Assembly: GCF_020923495.1 (NCBI RefSeq)
Contig: NZ_CP064048.1
Location: 2,249,501 to 2,313,500, forward strand
Length of the DNA: 64,000 nucleotides
Source of the DNA: Brevibacillus sedimenti
GTDB lineage: Bacteria > Bacillota > Bacilli > Brevibacillales > Brevibacillaceae
Direction: 5' to 3'
Shown here: positions 61,110 through 64,000 of the stretch, in pieces
Position numbering within the stretch: position 1 is the first letter of the stretch
Layout of the letters: every line of letters starts with the position of its first letter
Translations under genes and position numbers: made by a program
The notes under the pieces: model-generated
What the model was told of the DNA's origin: nothing
The model's input: only the letters and a program-made list of their open reading frames with translations
Databases searched by the model: none

Positions 61110-61823
61110 ATGAACCCTGCCGATTTTTTGGCCGGAATCTCGTTTCGCAGGATTCGGCCGACCGACCAACTGCCGGAGAACATGTATTTTGCCGACGATT
61201 TCGCGCTGCAGTCAACCAATACCGTGCTGCCGGCAGACGGATTAAGGTTGACGGAAAACATCCGCAGCGTGTGGGACATTCCCAAAATGTCCACCTTTGC
61301 GATCGGAGCCATCCTGAACCGCCTCGTTTCGCAGATGGCTCCCGGACACGCATACGTGAATGTCGGCGTGTGGCACGGATACACGTTTTTGGCGGGACTG
61401 GTCAACCACCCCGACAAAATCTGCATCGGGATTGACAACTTTTCGGCATTCGGCGGACCGCGTGACCGTTTCCACTATTACTTTCAACGGCATAAAAGCG
61501 GGAACCACAAGTTTTTCGAGATGGATTACGTCGAGTATTTCCAACGCGTGCACAAGGAGCAGATCGGCTGCTACATGTTTGACGGGCCGCACGACTACCA
61601 CAACCAGCTGCTGGCGCTTCAGCTAGCCGAACCTTATTTCGCCGATGGCTGCGTCATCCTCGTCGACGATACAAACTGGGCCGATCCGCGCCGAGCCACC
61701 CTCGACTTCATCGCATCCAGGCCCGGTCGTTACCGAATCCTGATGGATGTCCAGACGGCTGGCAACGGTCATCCGACATACTGGAACGGCTTGATCGTGT
61801 TTCAAAAATGGCAGGAATCCTAG
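61110..61823 (+). CDS. Class I SAM-dependent methyltransferase (2)
   Basis: A 237-residue methyltransferase-like protein. The glycine-rich motif is YVNVGVWHGYTFLAGLV, with ICIGIDNFSAFGG, CYMFDGPHDYHNQLLAL and CVILVDDTNWADPR. It parallels the preceding gene and is encoded 32 bases after it. The site GGGAGGG is about 11 bases before ATG 61110. It probably modifies a sugar or a polysaccharide end. Confidence 0.8.
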   Translation: MNPADFLAGISFRRIRPTDQLPENMYFADDFALQSTNTVLPADGLRLTENIRSVWDIPKMSTFAIGAILNRLVSQMAPGHAYVNVGVWHGYTFLAGLVNHPDKICIGIDNFSAFGGPRDRFHYYFQRHKSGNHKFFEMDYVEYFQRVHKEQIGCYMFDGPHDYHNQLLALQLAEPYFADGCVILVDDTNWADPRRATLDFIASRPGRYRILMDVQTAGNGHPTYWNGLIVFQKWQES

Positions 61824-61853
61824 GTTGTGCCCCCGTTGCACAGACGGATAATG

Positions 61854-61897
61854 CAACGCCTCTAAAGGTGGGTTACCGCTTTAGAGGCGTTGTCGTT
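61854..61897. terminator. Terminator between methyltransferase and pgcA genes
   Basis: CAACGCCTCTAAAG (61854-61867) / CTTTAGAGGCGTTG (61879-61892) then TCGTTTT. Convergent genes flank it. Confidence 0.85.
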
Positions 61898-61916
61898 TTG
61901 ATCCGCACAAAGCGGG

Positions 61917-63654
61917 CTATGGGGTCTGAAACAGGTGTCCGACCGCTTGCTTGAGCGTCGCCAGTTTGGTGTCTGCCTCTTTCAGAGAGTCACCCTTGAC
62001 GCCGACATACAGCTTGATTTTTGGCTCTGTGCCCGACGGCCGGACGCAGAACCAGGATGCGTCATCCAGCACGTATTTGAGCGCGTCGGTTTTCGGCAGG
62101 GTCAAGAGATCGGTTATGCCCAGGGCGATATTGCGGCGTTTGCCCGTCAAGTAGTCTTCCACGACAGCCACCTTTTTTCCGGCGATCTCCGTCAGCGGCC
62201 GGCTGCGCAGGCGGGACAGAGTGGATACCATTGCGGCCATGGTGTCTTTGCCCCTGCAGGTGATCGCATGCAGGTCTTCCCTGTAGTAGCCGTACCTGTC
62301 GTACAACTGGAGCAATGCGTCGTACAAGCTTCGCCCTTCAGCCTTGTGGCAGGCGCAGGCGTCGGCGATGAACAAGGCCGCCTGCACGGCGTCTTTGTCG
62401 CGGACGATGTCAGCCATCAGGTAGCCGCAGCTCTCCTCATAGCCAAACTGGAAGGTGTACGCGCCTGTTTTTTTCAAACTCGCCCAGTTTCTCGCCGATG
62501 TATTTGAATCCGGTCAGCGTGTCGACGGTGGCCAGCCCGAAATCAGACGCGATCGCCCGTCCCATCTCTGACGTGACAATCGTTTTCAACACGACGCCGT
62601 TTGCCGGAAGAGCGCCGCTTCGCTGTTTTTGCGACAACAGGTAATGCAGCAGGAGCGCTCCGGTCTGGTTGCCGGTCAGCACGACGTAGTCTCCCTGGGG
62701 GTGCTTCACGGCCACCCCGAGGCGGTCACCGTCCGGGTCGGTTGCCAGAACCAGGTCGGCCCCGACTGTTTTCGCATACTGAATGGACAGGTCAAACGCG
62801 TGATGTTCCTCCGGGTTGGGGGAGGAGACGGTGGAAAAGGAGGGGTCCGGATCGGCCTGCTCCCTCACGACTGTGACGTGGCGGTAGCCAAAGGCGTCAA
62901 GTCCTTTTGTGATCGCTTCGTACGTGGTGCCGTGGAGCGGCGTGAACACGATGCGGACGGGATCGCCTGCCGGTTGGACGGCGGGCGGGATGCGGCGGCG
63001 GTGCAATTGTTCCAGATACGCCTTAAGCAGCTCGTCGCCAAGCGAACGCAACAAGCCGCTCGCCCGAAGCGACGATTCGTCCGCCGTCTCAATCCGCAGC
63101 TCGTCGCCTGCCTCTTCCATGTGTCTAAGCAGCATGTCGGCAGTCGCCGGCGTAATCTGTCCGCCGTCCGCGCCGTATACCTTGAACCCGTTGTATTCCG
63201 GCGGATTGTGGCTCGCCGTGATGACAATGCCGGCAAACGCTCCCAGATGGCGAACGGCAAACGACAGCAGAGGCGTCGGGCACAAGCGGTCAAACAAATG
63301 GACGCGAATGCCGTACCATCCCAGCACGTTGGCCGACTCCACGGCAAACGTCCGGGATTTGTGCCGGCTGTCGTAGGCGATCGCCACGCCCGCTTCCATC
63401 GCTGCTTTCCCGTGTGCGGTCACATAGCGGGCCAGACCCGCCGCCGCTTTGCGCACGGTGTACAGATTGATCCGGTTGATCCCGGGACCGAGCTCCCCGC
63501 GCATGCCGCCGGTTCCGAATGCGATCGGTCTGGCAAAACAGTCTTCCAGTGTGTGGGGGTCATCCCGCAGGCTGTCCAACTGGGCGCGCAGTTCAGGATC
63601 AAGGTGGGCGAACGTCATCCAGCGCTGATAGTGGTCCTGCCAATGTTGGGTCAT
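61917..63654 (-). pseudogene. pgcA: Phosphoglucomutase/phosphomannomutase, interrupted by a frameshift at an A7 run
   Basis: An alpha-D-phosphohexomutase that would be about 578 residues if whole. The 5' part (63654 down to about 62474) has FGTGGMRGELGPG, the phosphoserine loop VITASHNPPEYNG, the Mg site ATDPDGDRLG and TGFKYIGEKLGEF. The 3' part has TFQFGYEESCGY and the phosphate-binding FCVRPSGTEPKIKLY. The two are in different frames. The join is at seven A on the coding strand (plus-strand T 62468-62474), and six A would restore EFEKTGAYTFQFG. The enzyme makes glucose-1-P or mannose-1-P for the adjoining sugar pathways. The break may be a sequencing error. Confidence 0.9.
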
Positions 63655-63812
63655 CGTTGTTTTCACTCCCGCTTGATAGTACCAGTTGTTGTTAGGGTAT
63701 TACCGGGTGTCGGTCCTGGTGAACGATGCAGTCAAAGGAAAACCGGAACCGGCCTTGCCCCGGCGCCATATATTGAGGAAGAATGTCATTTTGGCAGTCC
63801 GGGGGTGAGCCG

Positions 63813-64000
63813 TTGAACGAGCGAATCAGGGTCAACTGGGCCGGGCCGCAATTTGCCGGCCACAGCATCGCTGTTGTCAACCGGAATCTCTGCAGGCAGC
63901 TGGAGCGAGATCCTCGCCTTCTCCTGAGAATGGAAGTGCCGCCGGACGAAATCGTACGGGTGCCGTCCAGCCGCGCCGCTTCGTTTGTACCATTTTCCGA
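63813..64000 (+). CDS. N-terminal part of a probable glycosyltransferase (3' truncated by window)
   Basis: The frame is open to the window edge (62 codons visible) and begins INERI-type: RVNWAGPQFAGHSIAVVNR, followed by a charged stretch. This resembles the N-terminus of GT4-type glycosyltransferases with a W.G.QF..HS.A.VNR start. TTG 63813 follows GGGGGTGA. An in-frame ATG at 63783 is an alternative with a less well-spaced GAGGA. It continues the glycan island beyond 64 kb. Confidence 0.6.
   Translation, partial: MNERIRVNWAGPQFAGHSIAVVNRNLCRQLERDPRLLLRMEVPPDEIVRVPSSRAASFVPFS

Noticed and set aside
62629-63816. Plus-strand frame opposite pgcA
   Set aside because: Antisense shadow; the minus strand has unmistakable phosphohexomutase motifs.

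Overview
The window reads as chromosomal DNA of a GC-rich, endospore-forming Bacillota of the Brevibacillus/Paenibacillaceae type. The evidence is a trxA–uvrC–lysC–yslB–sdhCAB–gerE gene order resembling that of Bacillus, a lysine riboswitch, a spore regulator (GerE) with a SigK-like promoter, and spore-surface type genes. The genus is inferred from gene content only. No rRNA, tRNA, CRISPR array, transposase or prophage gene was seen.

Bases 1-19.1 kb are mostly housekeeping: the tail of a coiled-coil gene, thioredoxin, UvrC, an aspartate/glutamate racemase, a lysine-riboswitch-controlled aspartokinase with an internal start for a second subunit, YslB, and succinate dehydrogenase (sdhCAB) behind a clear SigA promoter. 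A DHA2 drug exporter with its MarR regulator, a large secreted subtilase, a CheX-like protein, an orphan pair of peptide-type ABC permeases and gerE follow. From 19.1 to 25.8 kb lies a sigma-54 GABA-utilisation unit: a PAS/AAA+ activator, gabT, an aldehyde dehydrogenase and a GABA-type permease. Upstream sites with the same 21-bp period precede both gabT and the permease gene. An AT-rich patch (25.6-27.2 kb) holds an apparent two-domain fusion gene; a membrane-anchored coiled-coil protein and a cysteine synthase come next.

Bases 29.5-37.4 kb form one operon: a PRD/PTS-type regulator, an amidohydrolase, a small PRD protein, a glycine-rich 'SFCGS' protein, DUF4312, DUF4311 and DUF4310 proteins (the last two membrane proteins), a DgaE-like PLP enzyme, a DgaF-like KDGP aldolase and its own HPr. 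It looks like uptake and breakdown of an amino-sugar-acid-like compound by a transporter type without a recognisable EIIC; this is the best candidate here for an undescribed system. A tandem glycine riboswitch precedes an alanine/glycine symporter (minus strand), and diverging from it is fixABCX, an electron-bifurcating flavoprotein complex.

From 43 kb to the end is a spore-surface/glycan island: a JAMM peptidase, a repeat-rich coiled-coil protein, a roughly 310-bp palindromic non-coding element, a Cys/Pro-rich probable spore-surface protein, four GT2 glycosyltransferases (three sharing a C-terminal domain not recognised here), three FkbM-type methyltransferases, two further methyltransferases, a GT61 enzyme, GDP-mannose and GDP-fucose type sugar-nucleotide genes, a frame-broken phosphoglucomutase and the start of another probable glycosyltransferase. 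Several promoters carry SigK-like -10 boxes, suggesting late mother-cell expression and glycosylation of the spore surface. Three genes appear interrupted at homopolymer runs.
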